A stretch of 64,000 nt of DNA from Piezodorus guildinii (Eukaryota; Arthropoda; Insecta; Hemiptera; Pentatomidae), in the NCBI GenBank assembly GCA_023052935.1, contig CM041298.1, positions 15,855,371 to 15,919,370 on the forward strand, read 5' to 3'. The notes under the pieces were generated by a model, which saw nothing but the letters and a program-made list of their open reading frames with translations, made no database searches and was not told where the DNA came from. Within the stretch, counting starts at the first letter, position 1, and each line of letters starts with the position of its first letter. Below, piece by piece: positions 9,801 to 20,600 of this stretch. A program made the translations under genes and the position numbers.

Positions 9801-12800
9801 CAGTAGCGTCCCAAAGGTTCGTTACCGATTACACTATTAATTTGAATCGCGCTCGCTCAAGAATAGGTTTATTTTGACTTTTTCGTATTTATTCGATACC
9901 AGGCTAGGTGGCAGCGTCCCAAAGGTTCGTTACCGATTATACTATTAATTTTAATCGCGCTCGCTCAAGAATAGTTTATTTTGACTTTTTCGTATTTATT
10001 CGATATCAGGCTAGTGCTGCGTTCCCAAAGGTTCGTTACCGATTATACTATTAATTTTGATCGCGCTCGCTCAAAATAGGTTTATTTTGACTTTTTCGTA
10101 TTTATTAGATCCCAGGCTATAGCGTGCGTTCCCCAAAGGTTCGTTACCGATTAACTATTAATTTTAATCGCGCTCGCTCAAGAATAGGTTTATTTTGACT
10201 TTTTCGTATTTATTCGATACAAGGCCTAGGTGCGCTTTCCCAAAGGTTCGTTACCGATTAACTATTAATTTTATCGCGCTCGCTCAAGAATAGGTTTATT
10301 TTGAACTTTATCGTATTTATTAGATACAAGGCTCAGTAGCTGCGTTCCCAAAGGTTCGTTACCGATTACACTATTAATTTTGATCGCGCTCGCTCAAGAA
10401 TAGGTTTATTTTGACTTTTCGTATTTATTCGATACAGGCTCAGTGAGCTGCGTTCCCCAAAGGTTCGTTACCGATTACACTATTAATTTTGATCGCGCTC
10501 GCTCAAGAATAGGTTTATTTTGACTTTTTCGTATTTATTCGATACCAGGCTAGGTGGCAGCGTCCCCAAAGGTTCGTTACCGATTACACTATTAATTTTG
10601 AATCGCGCTCGCTCAAGAATAGGTTTATTTTAACTTTTTCGTATTTATTCGATACCAGGCTAGGTGGCAGCGTCCCCAAAGGTTCGTTACCGATTAACTA
10701 TTAATTTTAATCGCGCTCGCTCAAGAATAGGTTTATTTTAACTTTTTCGTATTTATTCGATACAGGCTCAGGTGCAGCGTCCCAAAGGTTCGTTACCGAC
10801 TAAACTATTAATTTTGATCGCGCTCGCTCAAGAATAGGTTTATTTTGACTTTTTCGTATTTATTCGATACCAGGCTAGGTGGCAGCGTCCCCAAAGGTTC
10901 GTTACCGATTATACTATTAATTTTAATCGCGCTCGCTCAAGAATAGGTTTATTTTAACTTTTTCGTATTTATTAGATAAAGGCTCAGTATGCTGCGTTCC
11001 CAGGTGTTCTTCGACCGATTACCTATTAATTATTGATCGCGCTCGCTCAAAATATGGGTTTATTTAAACTTTTTCGTATTTATTCGATATCAGGCTAGGT
11101 GGCTGCGTCCCCAAAGGTTCGTTACCGATTATACTATTAATTTTAATCGCGCTCGCTCAAGAATAGTTTATTTTAACTTTTTCGTATTTATTAGATACAA
11201 GGCTCAGTAGCTGCGTTCCCAAAGGTTCGTTACCGATTACACTATTAATTTTGATCGCGCTCGCTCAAGAATAGGTTTATTTTGACTTTTTCGTATTTAT
11301 TCGATATCAGGCTAGGTGGCTGCGTTCCCAAAGGTTCGTTACAGATTATACTATTAATTTTGATCGCGCTCGCTCAAGAATAGGTTTATTTTGACTTTTT
11401 CGTATTTATTAGATACAAGGCTCAGTAGCTGCGTTCCCAAAGGTTCGTTACCGATTACACTATTAATATTGATCGCGCTCGCTCAAGAATAGGTTTATTT
11501 TAACTTTTTCGTATTTATTCGATACCAGGCTAGGTGGCAGCGTCCCCAAAGGTTCGTTACCGATTATACTATTAATTTTAATCGCGCTCGCTCAAGAATA
11601 CGTTTTATTTTGACTTTTTCGTATTTATTCGATATCAGGCTAGGTGGCTGCGTTCCCAAAGGTTCGTTACCGATTATACTATTAATTTTGATCGCGCTCG
11701 CTCAAGAATAGGTTTATTTTGACTTTTTCGTATTTATTAGATACAAGGCTCAGTAGCTGCGTTCCCAAAGGTTCGTTACCGATTACACTATTAATTTTGA
11801 TCGCGCTCGCTCAAGAATAGGTTTATTTTGACTTTTTCGTATTTATTCGATACCAGGCTAGGTGGCAGCGTCCCCAAAGGTTCGTTACCGATTATACTAT
11901 TAATTTTTAATCGCGCTCGCTCAAGAATAGTTTTTTTTAACTTTTTCGTATTTATTAGATACAAGGCTCAGTAGCTGCGTTCCCAAAGGTTCGTTACCGA
12001 TTACACTATTAATTTTGATCGCGCTCGCTCAAGAATAGGTTTATTTTGACTTTATCGTATTTATTAGATACAAGCTCAGTAGCTGCGTTCCCAAAGGTTC
12101 GTTACCGATTACACTATTAATTTTGATCGCGCTCGCTCAAGAATAGGTTTATTTTGACTTTTTCGTATTTATTCGATACCAGGCTAGGTGGCAGCGTCCC
12201 CAAAGGTTCGTTACCGATTACACTATTAATTTTGATCGCGCTCGCTCAAGAATAGGTTTATTTTGACTTTTTCGTATTTATTCGATACCAGGCTAGGTGG
12301 CAGCGTCCCCAAAGGTTCGTTACCGATTATACTATTAATTTTAATCGCGCTCGCTCAAGAATAGGTTTATTTTAACTTTTTCGTATTTATTCGATACCAG
12401 GCTAGGTGGCAGCGTCCCCAAAGGTTCGTTACCGACTAAACTATTAATTTTGATCGCGCTCGCTCAAGAATAGGTTTATTTTGACTTTTTCGTATTTATT
12501 AGATACAAGGCTCAGTAGCTGCGTTCCCAAAGGTTCGTTACCGATTACACTATTAATTTTGATCGCGCTCGCTCAAGCATAGGTTTATTTTGACTTTTTC
12601 GTATTTATTCGATACCAGGCTAGGTGGCAGCGTCCCCAAAGGTTCGTTACTGATTATACTATTAATTTTAATCGCGCTCGCTCAAGAATAGGTTTATTAT
12701 AACTTTTTCGTATTTATTGGATAGTAGGCTCAGTTGCTGCGTTACGGGGGGTTCTATCCCGACCATTCTATTAATTATTCGTGCGCTCACTCAAATATGG

Positions 12801-13200
12801 GTTTATTATAACTTTTTCGTATTTATTGGATACAAGGCTCAGTAGCTGCGTTTCCGAAGGTTCGTTACCGATAATACTATTAATTTAATTAGCGCTCGCT
12901 CTAATATGGGTTTATTATAACTTTTTCGTATTTATTGGATACAAGGCTCGGTAGGTGCGTTACGGGGGGTTCTATCACGACCATTCTATTAATTATTCGT
13001 GCGCTCACTTAAATATGGGTTTATCATAACCTTTTCGTATTTATTCGCTATTAGGCTTAGTTGCTGCGTTGCGGGGGATTCATTCCCGATTATTAAATTT
13101 ATTTTAAGTGCGCTTGCTCAAGAAGAGGTTTATTTTAACTTGTTCGTATTTATTGGCTACGCGGCTACGCGGTTACAGATTATACTATTAATTTTAATTG
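6858..13200 (+). repeat. 109-bp satellite array (about 58 monomers)
   Basis: The marker GATCGCGCTCGCTC recurs every 109 bp (6910, 7019, 7128, 7237 and onward). Two main monomer types alternate irregularly: type A (GATACAAGGCTCAGTAGCTG) and type B (GATACCAGGCTAGGTGGCAG). From about 12710 inward a third, diverged type C appears (TTACGGGGGGTTCTATC, GTGCGCTCACTCAAATATG). Every monomer keeps ACCGATTA[C/T]A. A block at about 9040-11060 is full of single-base indels. There is no coding function; open frames here are chance products of the repeat. Confidence 0.95.
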
Positions 13201-13429
13201 CGCTAACTCATGTAGAGGATTATCAAATAAAAATCGTTCTGTTCAGCAGATTATTATCAAACTCCAAAATATTAACCAAAAAGATTAATTCTGATAAAAA
13301 GGATTAGCGGTAACCCAATAGATGAAAAGTTACAAAAAGCACGAAATAAACATACATTAGACCAACTGACTAAAAAAACATTAACACATTCACTAACAAA
13401 ACACCCCAAAACACAAATACAGAAATTTG
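13201..13429. other. Unique centre of the hAT foldback element
   Basis: About 230 bp without monomer repeats, AT-rich, separating the oppositely oriented arms. No coding signal is seen. Confidence 0.6.
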
Positions 13430-14039
13430 AGCGAGCGCGATAAAAATTAACAGTATAATCGGTAACGCATCTTTGGGAACGCAGCTACTCAGCCTAGTAT
13501 CCAATAAATACGAAAAAGTTATAATAAACCCATATTTGAGTGAGCGCACGAATAATTAATAGAATGGTCGGAATAGAACCCCCCGTAACGCAGCAACTGA
13601 GCCTTGTATCCAATAAATACGAAAAAGTTATAATAAACCCATATTTGAGTGAGCGCACGAATAATTAACAGAATGGTCGGGATAGAACCCCCGTAACGCA
13701 GCTACTGAGCCTTGTATCCAATAAATACGAAAAAGTTATAATAAACTCATATTTGAGTGAGCGCACGAATAATTAATAGAATGGTCGGGATAGAACCCCC
13801 CGTAACGCAGCAACTGAGCCTTGTATCCAATAAATACGAAAAAGTTATAATAAACCCATATTTGAGCGAGCGCGATTAAAATTAATAGTGTAATCGGTAA
13901 CGAACCTTTGGGGACGCAGCCACCTAGCCTGATATCGAATAAATACGAAAAAGTTAAAATAAACCTATTCTTGAGCGAGCGCGATTAAAATTAATAGTAT
14001 AATCGGTAACGAACCTTTGGGGACGCAGCCATCTAGCCT
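13430..14039 (-). repeat. 109-bp satellite, inverted short arm (5-6 monomers)
   Basis: The same monomers as 6858-13200 on the opposite strand. Type C units lie near the centre and A/B-like units next to the terminal repeat, mirroring the order at the inner end of the long arm. Confidence 0.9.
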
Positions 14040-14298
14040 AAAATGAAAAATATTAAAAAAAAAAGATGGCTTAAAGAAATTATTAATATAAATTAACTTA
14101 ATAGATGTATTTAATATACTCTATTCTGGCCACGTCATACAAAAAAGTAATCAAGTAGTCAAAAGTACGAAAATTTTTATTACAGAGGAAAATAGAAAGT
14201 AATCAGGAGGAAAGCTGAGTAGATTTTGTAATCAGCAGCGAGCGTCATTTGATTACAGTAATCAGTACTCAATTTTTTTGAGTATTTGCCCATCACTA
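14040..14298 (-). repeat. Right terminal inverted repeat of the hAT foldback element
   Basis: Inverted partner of 6598-6857, ending GCCCATCACTA directly before the ACTGGAGG duplication. Confidence 0.9.
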
Positions 14299-14306
14299 AC
14301 TGGAGG

Positions 14307-14337
14307 TAAGTGAAAGACGTGTGTTGCCCGCACCAGA
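14307..14337 (-). repeat. Family X copy, terminal remainder after hAT insertion
   Basis: Contains GTAAGTGAAAG and TTGCCCGCACCAGA, the end of the family X copy that begins at 5925. Confidence 0.85.
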
Positions 14338-14467
14338 TTTTTTTTTCTCTAAGACTTTATTACTAAAGAAATTATTATTATTATGATACACCTGTGGAAT
14401 CTTAAATTAATTTATTATTTTAAAAAAACATTTATTTCATTTTTTAAGTATGGAAAATTGTTCTTAC

Positions 14468-14617
14468 CACTGATAATGGGAAAACAACTGAGAAGAGGAT
14501 GTGACTAGCGACTGCCCTCAGTGTTTGACTCATTTTCGCCGCTTTTTCAGACTGTTTATAATATATTCCAATTATGTCTATCGCTGAATACATTCCAAAA
14601 AATATCGTCTCGGAAGC
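14468..14617 (-). CDS. AIG1/ADTRP-family membrane protein, copy A, exon 2
   Basis: A 150-bp phase-0 exon encoding ASETIFFGMYSAIDIIGIYY, a charged loop, then LRAVASHILFSVVFPLSV. It corresponds to the second membrane segment and following loop of the AIG1 family (the FFG motif and the PLS-type segment before the RELIYP exon). The acceptor TTTATTCCAG and the donor GTAAGAAC are both strong. It joins in frame to exon 3 at 2001 (PLSV-VVAILFW). The matching exon in copy B is 151 bp because of an extra base. Confidence 0.85.
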
Positions 14618-14670
14618 CTGGAATAAAACAAAACAAATGCTTAAATACTGGTGCTTACTGTTAATACATA

Positions 14671-15645
14671 CAGTAAACCCTCTTTTCAACGAACACGGTT
14701 ATAACGAACACCGGTTTATAACGAACTATCGTTGCGGTCCCTTGAAAAACGAATAGAAAACTATGCTTTCTCCTCGTTTATAACGAAATATTCTCTTATA
14801 ACGAATTAATTAACTACTTTTGTGGACCTCAGAATTGAATTTGTTCGGTTATTACGAAAAATAAAGTAGAAAAAAATTACGATACGTCTTAATTCCTAGT
14901 ACAGACTTTCTGTCGAAATCCTTCTTACCTCTCATCTCTATTCAGCTGATTTCTGTGATTCACAGTCTGTGACAGCTACTGGTTTCTAGAGTTTCAGCTA
15001 GTTTTTCTGTTTTATTGCTTTTATTACTTGCTTTAATTCAAGTTTCCTACGAAGTCAAGTCAGTCTTGCTTTCCGTTCTAAGTGCGCTTCCGCTCCGCAC
15101 AGTATGTCAAAGAGGAAAATCCATTATTTAAATACAAGGTTGATGATTCTCCAAGAAGTGGATAAAAAAAATTGAGTCGAAATCGAAAATTGCGGAAAAT
15201 ACAGGATATCAAAATCTCTATCAACGATTTTCGCTAATAAAGATAAAATCGATGCCTCCTTTGCGTTCATGGGTAGTGCAAAAAAAAAAAAAAAAATTTA
15301 TTACTTCAACATTATATGGATTGCTGTGAATTTTGACATTGTACTTAATACCCTTTTTAAGTTTTGTATTTTGAATGATGGTTTATGTTAATCTTAAAGT
15401 ATTATGTAAAATGTGAAATAAGATAGATATATGTATATAGTGCATAGTTTTAACTGCTTCTGTATTTCTAAATAAGCATGTGCCTGAAAGCGAATGCTGT
15501 ATTGAAAACATTTATTTTTAACCACCTGAATTTATACCAAGACATATAATATACATACAATATATTTTTCGGATATAACGAATTCTTTTATAACGAACAG
15601 AGAATTTTTCGGTCCCTTGGAGTTCGTTAAAACGAGGATTTACTG
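14671..15645 (+). mobile_element. pogo/Tigger-like DNA transposon, internally decayed
   Basis: Both ends begin CAGTAAA[C/T]CCTC with TA duplications (14669-14670 and 15646-15647), a pogo/Tigger terminus. Near 15103 a frame opens with MSKRKIHYLNTRLMILQEVD and, after frameshifts, TIFANKDKIDASF, matching the CENP-B-like helix-turn-helix start of Tigger transposases. The catalytic domain is missing. It occupies nearly all of the intron between copy A exons 1 and 2. Confidence 0.85.
15103..15270 (+). pseudogene. Tigger transposase N-terminal remnant
   Basis: Starts MSKRK and shows the family pattern ILQEVDKK followed by a disrupted helix-turn-helix and NKDKI. Stops and frame changes appear within 60 codons, and an A-rich run follows. 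The DDE domain is absent. Confidence 0.7.
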
Positions 15646-15672
15646 TATTAAATATTAAGACTGAACACTTAC

Positions 15673-15857
15673 CAGCACCCATATACTGAATAGGTATCCC
15701 ATGCTCGCGAAACCATCTGCTAAGAATCTATTTGTGACGTATTTATGATCTGCTATGATCACGACGAATCCCATACTTAAGTAGCATGCTAGAAAGCATA
15801 ATGATACTATTGTGTGTAAGCAGCATGACAGTGTCTCAGGTTGTACGCTCAGTAATC
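15673..15857 (-). CDS. AIG1/ADTRP-family membrane protein, copy A, exon 1 (second coding exon)
   Basis: The 185-bp exon encodes LLSVQPETLSCCLHTIVSL, a hydrophobic segment (CFLACYLSMGFVVIIA) and a loop ending ASMGYLFSIWVL. The acceptor is TGTTTTAG and the donor GTAAGTG. It starts in phase 1 (two bases of a split codon), which fits the candidate start exon at 34050-34068. By alignment to the downstream FFG motif, the position of the family's nucleophilic threonine is serine (LFSIW). Copy B shows the same change. Homologous to 63857-64000. Confidence 0.85.
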
Positions 15858-16605
15858 CTAAAACAAAGAAATCGTTTTGCTTTAACTTGCCTATAAAATA
15901 ATGTATAGTAATGGTTCCCATGTTCCGCGGACTCCTTTATCTAATCAGTACAATGTTAAAAAAGCCCTTAAATAGAAAAAAGTAAATAATATATTATCAA
16001 AACCCCTGGATATTTACGAATAAAAGTTTCAAGGTACTGTCGAGTTTGGTTGCTATAACAATGAAGACCTTCAGAAAGCCTCGACAATGCCTTCCATAGA
16101 GAACTGAAAATATGGAAGTAGGCGAACGCCGTGGTAGGAGCACATACCGCAGCACCGAGAATAGGTACTCTGCCAGATAGGGGTACCTACCGATCAGCAG
16201 AAAGGACGGGGAAAGACGGAAGTGTGGTAGAAGCACAACAGCAGCGATGTAGTGCCTCAATAGGAATTAGAAGGGTTGACCAAAGCCTAACACAGACATT
16301 TGTACAATTCCAGAAAAATATATCTGAATCTTTAACAAGCCAGTCATAGAGATTACGGCGAGGTGAGAAGAAATATACCACTCCTGTGACCCGCTGTGAG
16401 TATATAAACTTAGGACCAATCTCAACACCGAGCGGTAACCACTTATTACCTATTACGGGTTCAGATATTTTTTTTTTATCCTTCCTTTTACTTTATTAAT
16501 AAAATACATTTAAAATGGTCATAATAAATAAAATATATTACAATTATTATTTGCTCTTCACTTTTGACGAATACAAAAATTGTATTTCTTCTAGTGCGGT
16601 GCTTT
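15858..16605. other. Copy A intron sequence, one moderately GC-rich block
   Basis: No recognised element. A plus-strand open stretch near 16131-16349 and the following CGGCGAGGTGAGAAG region have more GC than their surroundings and could be a decayed transposon frame, but I recognise no motif. Confidence 0.3.
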
Positions 16606-17396
16606 ACAACGGTATATATACATGTTTATTACTGCTCTTATGTTCAAAAACAAAAAAATACATTAAAAAAATATTTTTCTGTTTTCACCTTTAGTTAGGT
16701 ATCGAATTCATTCAATTTAATATTACTTTACCTAAGTTTAATAATATCGGCATTTAAGCCCTGTCAGACCATTTTAATCAGGAAATGATGATAAAGCCCA
16801 ATTAAATTTTACATCGATTTAGCGAGTTTAATCAAAATCGTCGGAACCGTTTTCAGAAAGAAAAAAGGTGCAAAATGCATGGTATAAAGTGGCTTTCTGG
16901 TAAGTTCATTTTGATGAAAAAGATTTTGTAACGTCTCGGGCGTATATTTGTCTTTAAATATGAAATTTCAGTTTCATAGGACTTACCGTTTCCGCGAGAG
17001 TTACCACACACACACACAGCCTTTTTGCGGGACTTGTTTATTTGGACTCAGGGGGCCCTAAAATGTGTATTTCCGTTGAAAACTGGAACTCGAAAATTTT
17101 CACGATCGCAATACTTTCCCTTACTAGGAGGAAATTTCAATTTGGATCTGCTGCTCAACTTCGCTGAGTTGCTACAGTACACAGCATACTGCATCAATCC
17201 CGAAGACAATCTTAAAGATAGAGAGAGATTCTGCCAAATAGGAAATACATATATTTTACTAATTTTGAATTCGATCATGGACATATGAAAATCCAGACCA
17301 GCCTCAATATATGTGGTGATGCAGGATTCTCAGTGAGTCCAAGATTATGGTCTCCGCCATGTTTTGCATCTCATTTTTTCCGAGTAAGTGAAAGTA
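16606..17396 (+). repeat. Family X copy, 5'-truncated, with insertion in terminal hairpin
   Basis: It matches family X from the AACGGTATA region to its end. Between CTTTCCCTTACTA and GTAAGTGAAAGTA, where other copies have only a few bases of loop, lie about 257 unrelated bases (17127-17383). Confidence 0.8.
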
Positions 17397-18123
17397 AAAA
17401 CTTAATTTCATTAAGAACTTACGAGAACCGAAGCAATGCAATTAAGTTGTTTAAAAGCCTAAAAACGTATTATTAGGTTGTTCAAGACGTTCTAAATGAA
17501 TCAATAAAAATGCATAAAATGAAGAAAGCTGTAAATTAATGGTAATATATTACGGGGTTAGGTGCTTCTGCCGTATAGTAGGAAATATAATACCTTCGGG
17601 AAGTAAATGCAAGGAAAGGTTATATGTTTACAGAGGATATAGTACCTTTTGGAAGAAACTGTTTTTAGTACCTTTTGGAATGAAATGAAATGTGAAATAG
17701 TACCTTTTGGAAAAAAAAATGCAATTTTCAAATGCGTTTTTAAAGGATTTCTATGTTTTTAAATAAAATCTAAAGATGGCGTATTCAAATAAAAATAAAC
17801 CATTAATATACAAATATGTCAAAACATCAATTTCGAAAAAAATGTTCTTTAGTACTTTTTGGAAATCGACGTCTCAATTTCTGACAGGTTTCACTTTTTT
17901 TTTTTTTTTTTTGCAGTTCGGGTTTTTCCTCTTTAAGTGGAAATAAAAAATAAATACAAATAAGAAACTCTGTATAATAAAAAAATCAACACTTCTTTCA
18001 AGAGATATAATCAGACTGAGAAACGAGACATGGGTTAAGATATATGGCTTTCTGCGAAAGGATAACTCCCTATTCTGGATTAGTTGAGTCACCACTCTGC
18101 AGCTTCTACAATAGCATTTACGT
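17397..18123. repeat. Segment with repeated TAGTACCTTTTGGAA motif
   Basis: The motif TAGTACCTTTTGGAA recurs at 17640, 17666 and 17698, and as TAGTACTTTTTGGAA at 17850. The part around 17780-17870 resembles 30660-30760, so this is an old repeat. No gene is seen. Confidence 0.4.
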
Positions 18124-18300
18124 AATTACTTGTCGTGTAATAGGGGTACTCACTACGTTTGTTATAGCATGCTAGTTGTGCTATTGTGCTAAACCCATCA
18201 ATTTTGTACAGGAAATAACTGTAGAAACTCGACGGGTTTAGCACAATAACACAAATAGCATACAATAGCAAACGTAGTGAGTACCCCTAATATGTAATTG
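18124..18300. mobile_element. Short foldback MITE
   Basis: Two inverted arms of about 65 bp (AGGGGTACTCACTACGTTTG and its inverse) flank a short loop containing TTTTGTACAGG. No coding capacity. Superfamily not determined. Confidence 0.6.
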
Positions 18301-18569
18301 CGATACCTTATCTAGAATGTGTTTCATTTTGGTTGTGCCTGCATTATAACGTATACACCCTAAGCTCTTTATTCTCATGCAGAAAATATAGAATAGATAA
18401 GAAAGGCTATCGATCTATGATAGAACGGCATAAAGAATCAAGAAATAAAAAAACATAAGAAATTATTATAGTTACAATAAAAAGAATAAAGGAAATATAG
18501 TATTATTAGGAAATATACGCTTCATATATCTTTCATTAACGTCTATTATTAAAATCAATTTTAGAACTG

Positions 18570-19130
18570 TAATTTTTTTTTTTTTTAATAATATACTTTT
18601 ATTGAAATTTACAACTATATATTACAATACATCAAGTAAATATGGTGTTAAAAGATAGTGTACATGGAAAACACGAAGAGGAACTACACATTTCAATCTA
18701 AACAAGAAGGTCTCGAGGCCATCTTCTCTTCAGAAGCCTCGGTGCATTATCAGGAATTGAAGATAGTGGATTAGAGTAGGAATGGAGTTTGTCAAAGAAA
18801 GAATGGTTCGTGGTAAGCGCCAAATCAGCTTCATATGAAACATGGAGGTCTTTATGAATCATTTTTGTCGTGACAAAGTAAGGAGCGTTAAGGATTTTAG
18901 GAAGGATTTTGGATTGTAAGGATTGAATAGGGGAAGCAATTAGTCTTTTATAGTTAAGTGAAAGGTTAGAGCTTCTGTCAAGTAAGTGTTGGAGTAGCCG
19001 AAAACGTCGAGCAGTTTCTCGCCTCTTAAGTCTTGTATGCGGATTCCATCTAAGGCGTTTGTCAAGTAGGTGTCCTAAATAGCGGATCTGTTCAACCGGG
19101 ACAAGCGGAATATCATTAAAGGACACTAAC
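18570..19130 (-). pseudogene. Jockey-like LINE (family LINE-B) 3' fragment
   Basis: The minus-strand open stretch 18698-19126 encodes the end of a non-LTR reverse transcriptase: PVEQIRYLGHLLDKRLRWNP, TRLKRRETARRFRLLQHLL, then LNAPYF and the family C-terminus LKRRWPRDLLV. A TTTATTGAAATTTACAACT-type 3' region and a T-run follow on the left. 5'-truncated, and an internal deletion removes the segment between YKRLI and SRIQSLQSK seen in the copy at 32695-33955. Confidence 0.85.
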
Positions 19131-19228
19131 TTGTAATTGCAGTTAAAATAAGAATTACATTATGCCCTTTTAGTCAATCTCTATTAATAAATACATATTT
19201 TTATGTAAAAACATCTTTTCTATTGATT

Positions 19229-19400
19229 ACGGGTGGGTAACTAGTGTAACAGCCTACTATGCTCAAGGTCGCGGTTTCAAGCCCAGCAAACGGCCATAGG
19301 ATTTTTTAATATGAGTAAAAAAATTCCTAGCTATGCCGCCTTTCAAAGGGGACGTAAAATGGTGATAACGAGCCTATGCTATTAAATTGATAAAGAGTAT
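19229..19400 (+). repeat. SINE-A copy, diverged
   Basis: Recognisable head (GGGTGGGTAACTAGTGTAACAG), B-box-like GGTTTCAAGCCC and the AGGATTTTTTAAT block; the 3' half is lost. Confidence 0.75.
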
Positions 19401-19465
19401 TCGTTTGTTTAAGCAAATATAACTAATCTAATTTTTTATTTATTATTATTATATATTTTTAATAT

Positions 19466-19468
<3 letters not shown>

Positions 19469-19526
<58 letters not shown>
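19469..19526. repeat. (AT)n microsatellite
   Basis: 58 bp of uninterrupted AT dinucleotides in a very AT-rich stretch. Confidence 0.95.
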
Positions 19527-19532
<6 letters not shown>

Positions 19533-20164
19533 TTGTTTTTTTGTTCTTCGTAATACAATTGAGAGTAAAATTTAATTTTATTTATTTATTTTTAATTTAT
19601 TATAATTCTTTATTTTATTTTATTGGTTACTTCTTTTTTTCCCTTTCTTTGTTTTATTTTACTATTATCAATTATCTATGATATATTCATATTTTATTTT
19701 ATCTTTTATTTATTATTAATAGTTATTTATTTTTTACCATTATTATTTCTTTAATTTTATTATTTATCTATTTTATTGTATTAATTAATTAGTTACATTC
19801 ATACGATAAATTTAAATAAAATACCTTTCAGAATCAAGTATTTCTTGGATGTTTTTCACTCTGAAACTATTAGGAGATTGATAAGATAATCAGTTCTCAA
19901 GATTTCTTTACAAAGTTAATTGCATACGCACATTCAATTAAAATTACGAAATTCGATTTTATTCTTCTTCATTTTGAATCGAATATTAATAGTGGCAGAT
20001 TAATTCTTTAGTTATAACATGTTTGCCGCTTTTTGACAAATTTTATTGCTATTTATTATATGTAGTTGTAAATTTCAATAAATAGTAATAATAACTTATG
20101 ACAAAAATTAATTATCAACGTTTCGGTGTTCTCCCTATATCTTCAAAATCTATTTAAAACATTA
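19527..20164. other. Low-complexity AT-rich stretch
   Basis: Mostly T/A-rich simple sequence. Near 20117 a CAACGTTTCGGTGTTCTCCC motif resembles the GAAACGTTG termini described for the Penelope-like foldbacks. No gene. Confidence 0.4.
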
Positions 20165-20600
20165 AAAAACTTTTTTAATTTTTATTTTTTATTGAATTTT
20201 ACAACTGTATATAACATAAATACAACAAGTAAAACTGTTGAAATATAATAAAGGGCTATAAATATCTTGTGAAGAAACTACTCAGCGGTAGAGATTCGAT
20301 GTTTATTTATGTGTGTAGATCCCGAGGCCACCTTCTTTCCAATCGCCTCGGAGCGTTGTCAGGAATATGTGAGTTTGAAAGGTCACGGACAAGAGGATTT
20401 ATGTGAGTTGGGAGTTTGGAATTGAAAGTGGTATATCTGGTACGAGAAAGGTCTGCAACAGATAAAGAGCATTTAGGATTGTAAGGACTGGATGCGAGAG
20501 GAATTAGATGATTTTATAGAACCCTAAAGCTCGATTCCATATGCCCTGATAAAACTAATAAGATGAGGATCCCAAATGCGTCTCCCCGAGTTTGATGATT
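20165..20600 (-). pseudogene. LINE-B 3' fragment
   Basis: The minus strand shows the LINE-B 3' region (TTTACAACTGTATATAAC on the plus strand) and the start of the coding end with the RWPRDL-type codons near 20320, heavily shifted and diverged. Confidence 0.6.

Larger units (their letters stand above)
6598..14298. mobile_element. hAT-type foldback transposon filled with 109-bp satellite
   Basis: The element is 7701 bp long, bounded by perfect 8-bp target duplications ACTGGAGG, and both ends begin TAGTGATGGGCAAATACTC, a classic hAT terminus. The outer ~260 bp at each end (6598-6857 and 14040-14298) are near-identical inverted repeats. Inside, the left arm continues into a long array of 109-bp monomers, and the right arm carries only a few in inverted orientation. 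A short non-repetitive centre lies near 13200-13430. No transposase frame exists, so mobilisation would need a partner in trans. It lies in intron 2-3 of AIG1-like copy A. Confidence 0.9.

Noticed and set aside
6858..13200. Possible CRISPR-like or tRNA-like array because of regular spacing
   Set aside because: The whole 109-bp unit is conserved with no variable spacers, and it lies within hAT termini in a eukaryotic genome. It is a satellite.
12999..13307. Open frame of about 100 codons at the inner end of the satellite
   Set aside because: It runs through monomer repeats and the unique centre without any recognisable domain; a chance frame.
16131..16381. Possible host exon in the GC-richer block right of copy A exon 1
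   Set aside because: No splice sites in a fitting phase and no family motif; left as an unclassified intron segment.
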